Source: Pollenia angustigena
Taxonomy: Eukaryota > Arthropoda > Insecta > Diptera > Polleniidae
Reading direction: 5' to 3'
Assembly (NCBI GenBank): GCA_930367215.1
Contig: OV884056.1
Location: 284,748,067-284,812,066 of the forward strand
DNA length: 64,000 nt
The notes below the pieces were generated by a model. The model did not search any database, had not been told where the DNA came from, and saw only the letters and a list, made by a program, of their open reading frames with translations. Positions 23,156 to 34,678 of this stretch are shown piece by piece; position 1 is the first letter of the stretch; each line of letters opens with the position of its first letter. Position numbers and translations under genes: made by a program.

Positions 23156-24240
23156 TTATTTGTAAGAAAACAATCACACCTTTCTAAGCTAAGAGAAATA
23201 AAAATATACAATTTCGAATTTTTAAAAAATTTTAAATAAAAACTTTAAAGGATATGAAATAATTTACTTTTAAATGGAACTTTTTTTATATTTAAGTTTA
23301 AAGGAACTGAAGAAAATATTTTTTAAATTTTACAGAGCCCCCTTTTATTTGGTACCAAGTTTGCTAAAAATTATTTGATCCTTATGTTAAAAAAATTATT
23401 AAAAATAAGTATTCTTGAAAACTATTAAGCTCTTAAAACATGAACAAAATGTGAGGAAATGATAAATCAAATAAGAAGTTTGACTCTGTTTTGTTCTGAA
23501 TTGAATTACCTATTTAAATATAAAAGAATTTATTCGTGATAATAAGGAATATAGGAAACTTTCAAAGGAAGAGGCTACACACAAAAAAAAAAAAGACTGT
23601 AGTGCCAAAAGAAATTGATTTTGATTCAAATAGAACAACAACATTTTGCATTTGTAGCAACAAGTCTGTTTCTTTTTTCCCAAAGTGTAAATTCATTGTT
23701 CAAATAAAAATTTTTTTACGATAACTGTTATATTATTTGATTCAAAAAATAAATATTTTATGGCAACAAAAATTGTTATTTCCTGCAAATGCAAATCATT
23801 TACGTCAACAGCAATTTTCAATGTGATGTTATTTCGAGGCCTTTAACGACAAAAGTTTTTTTATTTGCAACAAATAATTTTGCTGTTGAAAAACTTCAAA
23901 TACTTTCTTGTTGTTGCGGTAAAAAAAAATTTTGTTGGAAACTTTCTTGCGACAAAAGGTTTATATTTACGCCTACAAGTTTTTGTTTACCCCAACAGCA
24001 TAATCGTCATAACCGTTAACATTACTCTCGTACACTGTTTAAACCTCAAATCACCCAAAATTATGCACCTTAAAGCCTTTAAAAAGGGCATACAAAGAGT
24101 CAGCTAGTGGAAGAACGTTGTAAGTTACTCAAAAATGATACAAAGTAAATGGTTTTAAACGTGGAATAACGTTTTAAAAGCCATCAGTCATGATGCTTTG
24201 TGTAGTGGAAGAACGTTTTAAATGACATCGTGATTGTGGA
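23156..24240. other. No gene recognised
   Basis: AT-rich DNA. Two open frames at 23789-24019 and 23865-24107 overlap in different frames with gcaacaaa words and look like repeat-derived sequence. The motif agtggaagaacgtt recurs at about 24105-24205. Confidence 0.35.
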
Positions 24241-24462
24241 TATGAAACGTTTTTCCACTAAAAAAAAGTTATAAACTGTACATTTGCATGTAATTTAAGT
24301 TTCAAATTTTGCATAAAAATTTTTACTATCATTATTTTTAATAATCTAAAAAACAAACAAAAATTAATAATCTTGCCTGTTAAAAACGTTTTTTTGCTCT
24401 CCTGAAAAAAGATTATTTTGTAACTTAAAACATTATTCGCGACTGTGTTTCAATTGCAAAGA
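24241..24462 (+). repeat. Dispersed repeat, copy also downstream of a tRNA-Lys
   Basis: Matches 42895-43065 in inverse orientation (gtttttccactaaaaaaaa, acatttgcatgtaattta, ttattcgcgactgtgtttcaa). This copy has an extra segment of about 55 bp. Confidence 0.6.
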
Positions 24463-24464
24463 AA

Positions 24465-25247
24465 ACAAGTTAGAGTGCTATTTTCGGCTGTGCCGAATCT
24501 TTGATACCCTCCACCGACAGTTCGAATGTTTAAGGAGTAATATCTGTATGATGTTATTATTATCTTAAAATGTGACGATTTGTTATTAATTATGGTTTTA
24601 GCCGACTAAACTGTTTTCCGGTAGTAGGGTTTATATGGGGCCTAGGGTAAATTATGGACCGATCATCACGAAATTTCACAATGTTATTTCTTGTTCTAAA
24701 AAACTGTGACGTACCAAATTTTGTTACGCTAGCGTTATTTTTTACGGTTTTAGGCGTACTAAACTGTTTTCCGGGAGTAGTGTTTATATGGGGCTTAGGG
24801 TAAATTATAGACCGATCTTCACGAAATTTAACAGCGTGATTTCCAGTCAAATGAAACAAATTTTTGCAAAATCTTATTTCATTACGTGCCTTGTTCCAGC
24901 ATTTATGTTATTTTTTGTAACAAAATTATCAATTTTTTTAGGTGGTGGTTCCACATTTTGATTCATAGCTTTGGTCCTACTGAACTGCTGGATTTTAATC
25001 CCAAACTGCTTAGGATAACTACAAGCAATTTGGCACCAAGTTTGTGCATTTCTTTTGAGTTGTTCGAAAGTGATCGTGTTTTCAACAGACGGACAGACAG
25101 ACGGACATGGCTAAATCGACTTAGAATTACTCAAGGACCCAGAATAAACATACTTTATGGGGTCTGAGATGAATAATAAAAAAGTTTCACACGGAATGAC
25201 AAACTTAATATACCCTCTTCACAACTAATTGTGGTGGAGGGTATAAC
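24465..25247 (+). mobile_element. INE/mini-me-like element, copy 1 (two 153-bp monomers)
   Basis: Starts gttagagtgctattttcggc, with a short ttcggctgtgccgaa hairpin, then ataccctccacc. It holds two tandem monomers keyed by aaactgttttccgg at 24608 and 24761, a acagacggacagacagacgg microsatellite (about 25084), and ends near ggtggagggtata, the complement of the start. The microsatellite core and short hairpins are what is known of Helitron-related INE-1/mini-me elements of flies; the family call is inferred. Confidence 0.65.
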
Positions 25248-25337
25248 AAACAGTACTGATATTAATAATTTATGACCTATATCGTTACTTTCAAATTTAG
25301 GTAAATTGTTTGAAAAACTTATTCGTAAGAAAATGGA

Positions 25338-26344
25338 TTTGGGATACCCTCCACCGGCAGTTCGAATGTTTAGGGAGTAATATCTGTATGATGTTATGAT
25401 TATCTTAAACTGTGACGATTTGTTATTAATTATGGTTTTAGGCGACTAAACTGTTTTCCGGGAGTAGGGTTTCTATGGGACCTAGGGTAAATTATGGACC
25501 GATCATCACGAAATTTCACAGCGGCATTTCTAGTCCTTTAAAACTGTGACGTACCAATTTATGTTATGCTAGCATTATTAATTATGGTTTTAAGCGACTA
25601 AACTGTTTTCCGGGAGTAGGGTTTCTATGGGACCTAGGGTAAATTATGTACCGATCTTCACGAAATTTCACAGCATCATTTATAGTCCTATAAAACTGTG
25701 ACGAGCCAAAATTTGTTATGAATGCATTATTTTTTTACGGTTGTAGGCGTACTAAACTGTTTTCCGGTAGTAGGGTTTATATGGGGCCTAAGGTAAATTA
25801 TGGACCGATCGTCACGAAATTTCACAGTGTTATTTATAGTCCTAAAAAACTGTGACGTACGGTTTTAGGCGTACTAAACTGTTTTCCGGGAGTATTGTTT
25901 ATATGGGGCTAAGGGTAAATTATGGACGGATCTTCACGAAATTTTACAGCGCGATCTCCAGTCAAATTAAACAAATTTTTGCAAAATCTTATCTCATTTC
26001 GTGCCTTGTTCCAGCATTTATGTTATTTTTTTGTAACAAATTTATCAATTTTTTTAGGTGGTGGTTCCACATTTTGATTCATAGCTCTGGTCCTACTGAA
26101 CCGATTTTGCTGGATTTCAATCCCAAACTGCTTAGGATAACTACAAGCAACTTGGCACCAAGATTGTGCGTTTCTTTTGAGTTGTTCGAAAGTGAGCGTG
26201 TTTTCAACAGACGGACAGACAGACGGACATGGCTAAATCGACTTAGAATTACTCAAGGAACCAGAATATATATACTTTATGGGTTTCACACGGAATGACA
26301 AACTTAATATACCCTCTTGACAACTAATTGTGGTGGAGGGCATA
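25338..26344 (+). mobile_element. INE/mini-me-like element, copy 2 (four monomers)
   Basis: Same structure as 24465-25247, starting ataccctccaccggcag. Monomer keys lie at 25448, 25600, 25754 and 25876, the last spacing shortened by a deletion. It has the same 3' half with a GACG microsatellite (about 26210) and a tggtggagggcata end. The frame at 25852-26298 is spurious repeat sequence. Confidence 0.65.
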
Positions 26345-27200
26345 AAAAAAATCCGAACAAAAACATAATTACTTCATACCCAGCTAGCATTTTCAATCGT
26401 ATAAGAGATACTGAGAGTTTCATGAAGAGCGTCTTTGATCGTGGATGACCGCATTTTTTAATCGTAGAAGATTCCTCACAGGGGAAAAACTGTAACACGA
26501 CTGAGATTCTTACATAGCACAGCGAAAGACGCTTCTTCAATCGTTGTGGGAATCGTTTAAGACGTGGGTAAAGATTATCTAACGAGTCTTTCATGTCAAG
26601 AATCGTATGAGACTCAAATATGATTTATACAGAGAGTCGTTAAAGGTTAATTCGATGATGGTTTGACGAAAGATAAACAAAGTGTAACATTTGTTTAAAG
26701 ATTTTCTTAAGGCTTGCATATTAAAACCGTACCTAAACAAAAGCGGCACGCGTTTTCTAGTTTATAAATGGAGCGGCCTCAATGCTTTTCAATTGGAAAA
26801 AACGATTTTGACAGCTGGTTTAATAGTGAAGTTTGCCGCTATTGTTGTCAATCTAGGGTTTTTATCTCTATTTTAATTTATCATTTGTGGGTTTTATTAA
26901 ACAAGAAAGCTATCACTACTACTCGTGACACAACGTTGACGCTCTTGCTTAGGTATGGCATATCAGCGTAAAAGCTAAGCGAAAGAAAACGTTCCGCGTT
27001 TCGGTCTTGTTAAGGTACGGCTTTTAAACATTCCAAGATAAAAAAGAACGTGTTAAAAAACTAAATGTTTTATTTAGACTTTGTAGACAGAAAAAATCGT
27101 CACTTTTTAGGAAAAAATCAGCAAATCGGCACTTTGCTAATTTCGGAACAAAAAATCGTCAAAATGACGATAAATCGTCAAATCTGGCAGCCCTGGTGAT
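26345..27200. other. No gene; short shared repeats
   Basis: aaacaagaaagctatcac and acgttgacgctcttg (about 26900-26950) recur at 41242-41292. The end ctggcagccctg at about 27187 looks like a hAT right end with repeated atcgtca words before it, but its left partner was not found. Confidence 0.35.
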
Positions 27201-27214
27201 ATAGTTTATAACTT

Positions 27215-27481
27215 AGTGCTGGTTCACACAGGTCAAGTTTGACTCTTCAAGTCTCGAGCTTTTAGGAGAGAGGGGTAAAGAGAATGGAAAGGGGTACATA
27301 CTTGACCGTACCAGTCAGTTTTGTATTTTGCTTTTCTTTTTTCATCCGTAATATAATAAAAAGCTACAAAGTTGAAGGAAAAGAAAACAAAAATTAATTT
27401 TGTGCATGAACGTGAACGCAAGTTCAAAAGAAAATTTAAATAAAACTGTTCAAGTAAACTTGACCTGTGTGAACCAGCACT
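27215..27481. mobile_element. Harbinger-type MITE, GTGCYGGTTCACAC family, copy 2
   Basis: agtgctggttcacacaggtc at the left and gacctgtgtgaaccagcact at the right, pairing over about 28 bp. TTA precedes the left end; the right flank is TTT/TTC, so one duplication has decayed. Confidence 0.7.
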
Positions 27482-27488
27482 TTCGAAG

Positions 27489-28400
27489 ATGTTACTGTAC
27501 AGTTGCAATATCATTGGTTGTAGAAAAATGATTCAAATTGGATTCAATGCTTCTATTGTTAAACTTTTGCAAAGTTTTTTATTTGATAGAAAATTTTGCA
27601 TTAGCTTAAATAATAGGTTATCAAATCTTGAAAGTGTTAAATGTGGCGTTCCACAAGGTTCTGTTTTAGCTCCACTTCTATACAATATTTTTATTTTTGA
27701 CTTTCCTCATATAGTATCCAATTCTTTAAGTTTATTGTATGCTGATGATTCTCTGCTTTATGCTCATAACGAATCTCCATTAAATGCGTTAAGACAAGTT
27801 TCACATCATTTGAGGAAAGTTAAAAATTTCTATGATAACTGGGGAGTTAAAATTAATGCATCTAAATGTGAAGCTATTTGTATTCGAAATGCATTTGGAA
27901 AATGTAAAAGTTTTGTCGTTCCAGAAAGTAAAAATCTGAAGTTATTTCTTAATGATGTCGAAATTCCCTTTAAAGATAGTATTAAATATAGTGGAATTAA
28001 TTTTAATAAACTTTTTAAGTTTAATAATGGTTTTAAGGAAAGCTTATAAAATATTGGGCTCATTTTCAAGATTAATGTATAATAAAAATTTGCCAAAGAA
28101 AACAAAATTGTTGCTGTATAAGACTAGTTTAAGACCGCTCTTTCTTTATGGATTTCCCATTTAGTTTAGTATTTCCCCTATAATAATCAGGGAAATGGAA
28201 ATTTTTGAAAGAAAAGTCTTAAGGCTTTGTTTAGGGAAAAATTTTGAATCGAATTGTATAAGCGATATTCAAATATTTTTATTTATAATCATTCTAAAAT
28301 TACTCTAATCGGGTTATATGCTTGTGATATTATAAAAAGGTTTATTTATTAAGAATATTTTTATTTATCAACAAAATTTTAGTTGGTCTAATATAAATTA
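27489..28400 (+). pseudogene. Jockey-like LINE reverse transcriptase fragment
   Basis: One open frame to 28049 shows QIGFNASIVKLLQSFL, the VPQGSVLAPLLYN motif (about 27648), catalytic YADD (27739-27750) and a FYDNWGVKINASKCEAI block. After a frameshift near 28040 it continues as KKTKLLLYKTSLRPLFLYG to about 28160 with later stops. The N-terminal endonuclease and C terminus are missing. The MITE 27215-27481 adjoins its left edge. The Jockey clade is suggested by motif wording only. Confidence 0.75.
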
Positions 28401-28423
28401 TTTATCACCTGTAACCAGGGTTG

Positions 28424-28830
28424 CCGAACTTGGTATTTTCCGACCACATTTGGTCGGATATTTTTCCTTTGGTCGGATGGTAGGCTAAACCTAATTTTGG
28501 CCGGTTTGAGAAGGCAACGCTATTTATTTTTCCGGCAACGCTATTTACTTTTCAACAGACGAAAAACAAACAAAATTTCCCATTTTTGCTAATGGACTAA
28601 TTTCCAGCCTTATTTTGGATGAGTGTTGCCTAGATTTAACCATAGCAAAACTTATTAAATGTGGTAGGAAAAAGTCTGTTGAAGCAGCTGCCTATATCGC
28701 AAATCAGGCAAGTGAAAATATTAAAAAAAAAAACAGAAGATTATTTTTGATTTCTGATGAAACTACGAATGTAGCAAAGACGAATTGTATTGTTGGACGG
28801 AATTGGTTCTATAATGGATAGTTTTGTACC
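28424..28830 (+). pseudogene. hAT transposase remnant with a hAT left end
   Basis: cagggttgccgaacttgg at 28429 with repeated ggtcggat words resembles a hAT terminus. The frame at about 28600-28818 contains TIAKLIKCGRKK and LFLISDETTNV, resembling the hAT segment that carries the first catalytic Asp of the RNase H fold. Frame and right terminus are broken. I recognise the family, not a specific element. Confidence 0.5.
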
Positions 28831-29110
28831 CTAATTCGAGCTAACCAAGTCAGATGGCACGTTGTCTCAATTTTTTTTCTTTTAAAACAATTTTTTATCA
28901 ACAAATTCCTTTAAAAATCCGCTCAATGGATTGGTAGAAAACGGCAATAACGTCATAGCTGGTAAGATAAGTGGGCCATAAGGCTAAAAACGTTACTTAG
29001 CAATGAAGTTTATTTATTTTACATAAGGTGCACGTTTCACTTTCTTCACCTTTGTTTAAGTTACGAATGTAAAATGATGCCAAAATGATATTGAGGTTCT
29101 TTGTCGTAAT

Positions 29111-29776
29111 TAGGGCTGCCATTTTTGAAATTAGAAAAATCAGTACATCGTAAGAAAAATACCAGTACATTCGAAAAAAAAACCAGTACACAAATTTTGA
29201 GCCAAAATTTTATTGAATTCATTAGTTTTAGAAAATTATACATTAAAAATTATTTTTTTATATTTTTTAAGGCAAGAACTTAACAAAATACATATAATAA
29301 AAACATCACGTCAAATTATTAAAAATAGATAGAAGTAATGTCATTGATCGGCACATTTGTTGTAAATGCACAAAAAATTCTAAATTCAAACAAATTATTG
29401 TCAATATAATGAGGGTATTCACGAGGTCTCCTATCTAGCCGTATTGTTATAGGTTATAATTTTAAATCCACTTAAAATTTTTTGTTTTTGAATTTTGAAA
29501 AGCACTAATGACACTTCTATTTATTTGAATACAAAGTATATGGTAAGTTAAGAGTAAACAAAAATAAAACGTAAGACTGAATTTTAACTGGGTGACTCAT
29601 AACAAATCAAAAGTAATATGGCAAGTAAACCAGTTTTAAACAAGTAAAATTAATTTGAGGCAAAATTTAAAAAAAACCAGTACATTTGCGTACTGATTTG
29701 GGTGTTATGCATAAACCAGTACATTGAATAAAAACCAGTACGTGTACTGGTAAAATCAGTACGAATGGCAACCCTA
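29111..29776. mobile_element. 666-bp non-autonomous hAT (TAGGG ends, accagtac words)
   Basis: tagggctgccattttt at the left and aatggcaaccctagt at the right, flanked by an exact 8-bp repeat gtcgtaat (29103-29110, 29777-29784). Both subterminal regions repeat accagtaca. No transposase. Confidence 0.9.
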
Positions 29777-29784
29777 GTCGTAAT

Positions 29785-30349
29785 ATTTACAGTTCTTTTT
29801 CTGAACTAAAAGAATTTCTCAGGGCTATGGAGTTCAGTTTTTTGTAACGGAGTCGGAGTCGAAGTACCTACAAAAACTCGCGAATTTACGCGATTCTTCG
29901 AAATTGGCGATGCAATATTTTGCACATCACTATGAATAAGTATATTTTAATTTATTTTATGAGAGTTAGTTCATTCAAGGACTTTACTTAAATATTATAA
30001 AAGTTTGTAATAATTAAAATGTTTAAGGTATATCATTTAACAAGATTTTCCTATTCTTGTAGATTAAAATTTTGAGTTAATACCCTCTTGTTGATTAAGT
30101 AGGATAAGTATATGGGTATTTTTTTTTTATCGAAAAGTCTACTTCTTGTCACGTTACGTCACCAAGCTTTTTAACTTGTTTATAAAAAAATAATTTATAT
30201 ATTATTGAATTTTTTTTTTTGTATTTTGGTGTAAAGCGCAATTTAGTGAAAGAGAGAATTTGAACAACATGGTCTAAAATACAAACTTAATTATTTGTTG
30301 GCGCAACGAGACGATTCTGTGGAAGTGCCCATATTGGTTTTTAAATATA
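29785..30349. other. No gene recognised
   Basis: AT-rich DNA; ggagtcggagtcgaagta occurs at about 29849. No feature is supported. Confidence 0.35.
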
Positions 30350-31166
30350 TAAAAAAATTGGTCGGTCCAAAGGATTTTGGAAGTATTAAATACAATAGTT
30401 TGCCTTCAGATTTAAGCTACGTTCACAATCAAAGAAACATTTTCATTTAGTGTTCATAATAGAGCAACAATTTCTTTTGCAACCACACACATTTTGCATC
30501 AAGAAACCGTTCGCAAATTTTAGCCACAACAATATTATGCATTTATTTTTATTTTTGTAGACATTTTGTTAAAATGTTCATTCAAAACTAAATAAAATTA
30601 TTTTAAACGTCAGAAACAATTTCATACAAATTGTTGCTGAAGTTCTAGTTGACTCTACTTTAGTTACATTTTTAAAAAAATTTTAGTTACATTTTTGTTT
30701 TAAAAATGAAAGGAAAATATATGAAATACTTTGGGAAGAAAAAAGATAGAAGAAAAAACGAAATTGTTTTTTTGATTGTGAACGTAGCTTTAAAGTCAAT
30801 TAGTAGATTATCAACATTTAAATCATATTGTAAAGATTTTTTGTTTAACAAAATAGAAACGCTTCTGTTGTAATTTAAATTCTGTTGTAATTTAAATTCT
30901 GTTGTAATATAAATACTGTTATAATTCTAATTTAGTTTTAAAACTTATAATGAAAAGCATTTTTGTTTTTGGTTTTTTTTTATATTAATTTTATATTTAG
31001 TTTATTTTCATACATGTATGTATGTTTATTTACAAGTTATATATGTATCTTGCCATCTAGCTCCAATAATGCCTATGGGCGCTGGGGCCATATTTAAAAT
31101 GAATTCATACGATTTATGTACAAGCATAAAAATATATATATATATAAAAAAAAAAAAAAAAAAACC
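30350..31166 (+). pseudogene. LINE 3' end with MITE insertion
   Basis: Reading across the MITE 30415-30789, the translation YNSLPSDL then KSISRLSTFKSYCKDFLF is the C-terminal motif common to CR1/L2/Jockey-type polymerases. A 3' UTR (ccaataatgcctatgggcgc) resembling that of 19810-20893 is followed by a TA repeat and A-run at 31135-31166. Confidence 0.65.
30415..30789. mobile_element. Harbinger-type MITE (AGCTACGTTCACAATCA family), copy 1
   Basis: agctacgttcacaatcaaa and tttgattgtgaacgtagct ends with TTA on both sides (30412-30414, 30790-30792). It interrupts the LINE 3' end. Inverted copy at 57587-57941. Confidence 0.85.
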
Positions 31167-31243
31167 CTGCATGTAACCTTTATTAATGAAGAGCCTCCAA
31201 GTTACAATTTACTTATTAATATTTGTCCTCCATTTTATACAAA

Positions 31244-31450
31244 CACTCAATTTACATGATGAATTTTATGACGTCCAATTTTAGACGTAATTTTTTGTTT
31301 GGTAGCAAGCGGTGTAGAGAAGAATGAGGAAGAGAAAACAGAAATCATGTCTATTTTTCTACCCCTCTTTCTTCTCTACACCGCTTGCTGCCAAACAAAA
31401 AAATGACGTCCAAAATTGGACGTCATAAAATTCATCATGTAAATTGAGTG
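31244..31450. mobile_element. 207-bp palindromic MITE
   Basis: Arms of about 85-90 bp (cactcaatttacatgatg at the left, catcatgtaaattgagtg at the right) include tgacgtccaaaattggacgt, itself palindromic, and a ccgcttgctgcc segment. The loop is near 31345. It abuts the 0.4-kb repeat unit. Confidence 0.8.
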
Positions 31451-32646
31451 AATTCTGAAAAATTGAAGGAATAGGACTATTGAAAAAAGGTTTTTAAATA
31501 CATAGCTGAAATTTAGCTCATAGAATAAATCCGAAAAAAATAAAAAAAAAATGTTGAATATAATATAAAGTAACCTTCGAAAGGAAATAATTCCCAGTTT
31601 CTATTTGTTAAAGTTGTTGAGTTAAATACATTCAATTTATAAAGTATCACTATCCAGTGTCACCAGGGTTCCCAGTTTTATTTTTAGCCGTATCCCCAAT
31701 TTGCGATATTTCATCCCCAAAAATCCCCAAAATAGCTATTTTCTAATCCCCAAAATCCCCACATTTACTTTAAAATAAAATACATAATATCTATTAGGTC
31801 AATGCAAAAATATGCATACATTGATTTATTTAAATAAATTCATTTGTGTAATATTATTAAAACTAATGATATTTTTTCTTTTAGTTCTACGTAGCTACAC
31901 ATGTATATTATGTAACAAGGGTAACGTAAAAACGCAAAAGAAAAATAATTATGCGTCAATATTTATCATTTAAAAAACTAGGGAATCAAAATCTTCTGAT
32001 TTATCAGCCAATGCAATTTTGTTTTACAAGTTGTTTCTTTAAAATGTGCATTTGAGATGATTGAATACATTTGTCACAGCAAGCTTCATTATTTTAAAGT
32101 GTGTATTTATTCTTATTAATTCTAATAACTTATGTTGCATTCTGTTGCAATTATTGATTTTGGTTGTATTCATTACAAAAAAAGGACTAGTTCAACAGAA
32201 GTAACGCTTGTTGGTACAAAAAGCATATTTAAAACTATTGCAACAAGTTCTTGAAAAAGTTTTAATCCGCAAAAAAGACTGAAATTTGTACCCACATCTT
32301 GACCAAATCGGTCTTGCTATTGCAAAAAAGGAATTTATAATGATATATTATGGCCAAAAATCTCCAGCGAAAAAAGTGCTATTCCCCAAAAAAATCCCTG
32401 GGGATTTTTACGAAATGTTTATCTCCAATTTAAAAAAAAAAATCCCCAATTTGGGGATAAATCCCCAAAACTGGGAACACTGAGTGTCACACAAAGAATG
32501 CTGACGAAGCGGGCCAGAAAATGCATTACATTCTGCTGGTGTCTAATAATTGTAAATTTTTCTGTACATTCAATATACCTCATTGCTTTCCAACGGAAGG
32601 CTAAGGTAAAATGTAACAAGAAAATACAATATAATAGTCTGGTAGT
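31446..32646 (+). repeat. 0.4-kb repeat unit split by a hAT
   Basis: Left part 31446-31663 and right part 32483-32646 are one continuous unit once the hAT 31664-32482 is set aside; together about 0.38 kb. Compared with 2207-2435 the same blocks appear in rotated order, suggesting a tandem or circular ancestor. Confidence 0.65.
31664..32482. mobile_element. 819-bp non-autonomous hAT with confirmed empty site
   Basis: cagggttcccagtttta and aaaactgggaacactg ends, exact 8-bp flanks agtgtcac (31656-31663, 32483-32490), and a paralogous unoccupied site at 22085-22100. Subterminal DNA is packed with the word atccccaa in both orientations. Same family as 1282-2489. The frame 32286-32483 is made of these words and is not a gene. 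Confidence 0.95.
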
Positions 32647-32972
32647 GTGATTGACATATATTTATTTATTAAATTAAACAGGAATTTCTTTTTATTAGCG
32701 TGTTAGGAGAGACAAAGAATTAAATTATAAAAAAAAAAAATTTAGAACAACTTAATTATTATACTCTTTGTACGAGATTTTAGAAAAATATAGTGCATTT
32801 TTAAGGTCTCAAAAGTATTTTGCTATTTTCAAAATACCACGTATTTTAACCGTATTACAATGGATATGTTACATTTAATACTTTGTGCCATAACCGTTGT
32901 TTTAAGAAACTGCAGCTAATCGTCGTTGTATAGATTCCACCAAATTTTGTCACTTTTCTTGATGTATTTTTC

Positions 32973-33788
32973 GGCGGTATGAACTAAGTCCCCAATGAAC
33001 TAACTCCCGAAACCCAAAATGAACTAAGTCCCCAAACGACTGTATGTGAAAAAACAACAACGATATTTGGGGACTTCGTTCACGTTTTTGGGGACATCGT
33101 TCATATTATTTTTTGGGGAGTTAGTACATATGAACGAAGTCCCCAAAAAATAAAATGAACTAAACCCCTAAATAATTTTTTGGGGACTTAGTTCACTTTC
33201 ATTAGAGGACTTTTTCACTCTTGCGGCTTCGCTAACTAAAGCTTCTCTGAACAGCCGGCCTTCGGCCGTGCGCAAGGATTTTCTCCTCTATGGTATAACA
33301 AAGACCGGCATCGCTAACTAAAGCTTCTATGTATAGCCGGCCTTCGGCCGGGCGCAAGGATGCAGAGAAGCTTTAGTTAGCGCAGCCGGTCTTTGTTATA
33401 CCATAGAGGAGAAAATCCTTGCGCCCGGCCAAAGGCCGGCTGTTCAGAGAAGCTTTAGTTAGCGAAGCCGGTCTGTGTTATACCATAGAGGAGAAAATCC
33501 TTGCGCCCGGCCAAAGGCCGGCTATACAGAGAAGCTTTAGTTAGCGAAGCCGGTCTTTGTTAGACTTAGTTCACTTTCATTAGAGGACTCTTTTCACTCT
33601 TGTGGAAATTTGGTGAAATTGGCGTCTTAGTTCATTCCTGTTTAGGGACTTGGTTCACCTGTTTGGGGGCTTAGTTCATATTGGATTTTTCGGGTTTTTT
33701 CCATAAATGAACGACGTCCCCAAATTTGGGGACTTAGTTCATTTTGGGTTTGGGGAGTTAGTTCATTGGGGACTTAGTTCATACCGCC
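32973..33788. mobile_element. Mutator-like (MULE) non-autonomous element B
   Basis: A terminal inverted repeat of about 65 bp starting ggcggtatgaactaagtccc is nearly perfect at both ends, flanked by an exact 9-bp repeat gtatttttc (32964-32972, 33789-33797), the Mutator size. Subterminal sequence repeats ggggacttagttca. The centre holds the 83-bp array units in opposed orientation. Inserted in the Tc1 transposase. No transposase frame. Confidence 0.85.
33228..33562. repeat. Fold-back array of the 83-bp GC-rich units
   Basis: Units run forward to about 33362 (agccggccttcggccg, gcgcaaggatttt, ctaactaaagcttct) and then reversed to 33562 (agaagctttagttagcg, atccttgcgcccggcc). A direct repeat gttcactttcattagaggac brackets the array at 33192 and about 33571. 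The units match 3623-4040. Confidence 0.85.
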
Positions 33789-34587
33789 GTATTTTTCCAC
33801 ATTCTTGTAGCAAAACTAACGAACCTTTTACTCCAATTACGCCCAAAAATTTTCTATTGGGTTCAAGCCCGGACTTTGAGGAGGCGTTGGCAAATGTTTG
33901 GTGTTATAAAGAATCCACAGTTTAGCATATAAGGCTGTTGGTTTGGTATCGTTGTCCTGTTGGAAATTAGAACCACTTGCTGGAAGTCCCATTTTATCAA
34001 CACTCGCATTTAGGTTTTCTTTAAGAATTGACAGATACACATGTCTGTCAATAATTCCATCTATAAAGATTTGATTTCCAACTCCAGAGGCTGACATACA
34101 GCCCCAAACCAAAATAGTACCTCATCCATGTTCTTGATATTTTTTATATAAAGGGACTCATTCGGCTTTCTCTAAATCATGCGTCGTTCATCAGACCCAA
34201 AAATATTATATTTGCTTTCATCGATAAGTATTATGGATTTTCAAAAGTCAAAACTTTAGGTTATATGTTGATTACCGAAGGATAATCGCTTATTTCTATT
34301 TGTTTCAGAAATTAGCGGTTTTCTTTCTTCGTTCTCGAGCATTAAAGTTTTTTGATGGTAGTACTCTACGAAGTGTTTCGTTGCTAACATTGTTGCATAG
34401 AATTCCTCTTAGCTTATCAATAAGTTTTGGAGCAGATAAATGCGTGTTTTCACGAATTCCTTTAAGTATTTTCCTTTCATTTCTGGCTGATTACAATTTT
34501 GGACGGCCATGTCGTGCCAAATTTTCAACATTTCCACGTTCTTTGGTACGCTTAACTATATTTTCTATTGTTTGACGACACCTCTTA

Positions 34588-34678
34588 TTTTATTTATTTA
34601 TTTATTTATAGCATTAGAAAATAATTACAAATTATAGACTAATGAATAACTAGGCCATGGCTACAAGGCCTTAGGCTC
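34588..34678 (-). mobile_element. 91-bp LINE 3' tail with 15-bp target duplication
   Basis: The exact repeat tgacgacacctctta occurs at 34573-34587 and 34679-34693. The insert reads, on the minus strand, from ccttgtagccatggcctag to a (TAAA) tail. It is an extreme 5' truncation of a LINE. Confidence 0.9.

Noticed and set aside
25852..26298. 148-codon frame, similar frames at 24886-25167 and 40535-40810
   Set aside because: Translation of the INE-like repeat, including its GACG microsatellite; similarity between them is DNA repeat identity.
32286..32483. 65-codon frame
   Set aside because: Made of hAT subterminal atccccaa words; ends at the element boundary.
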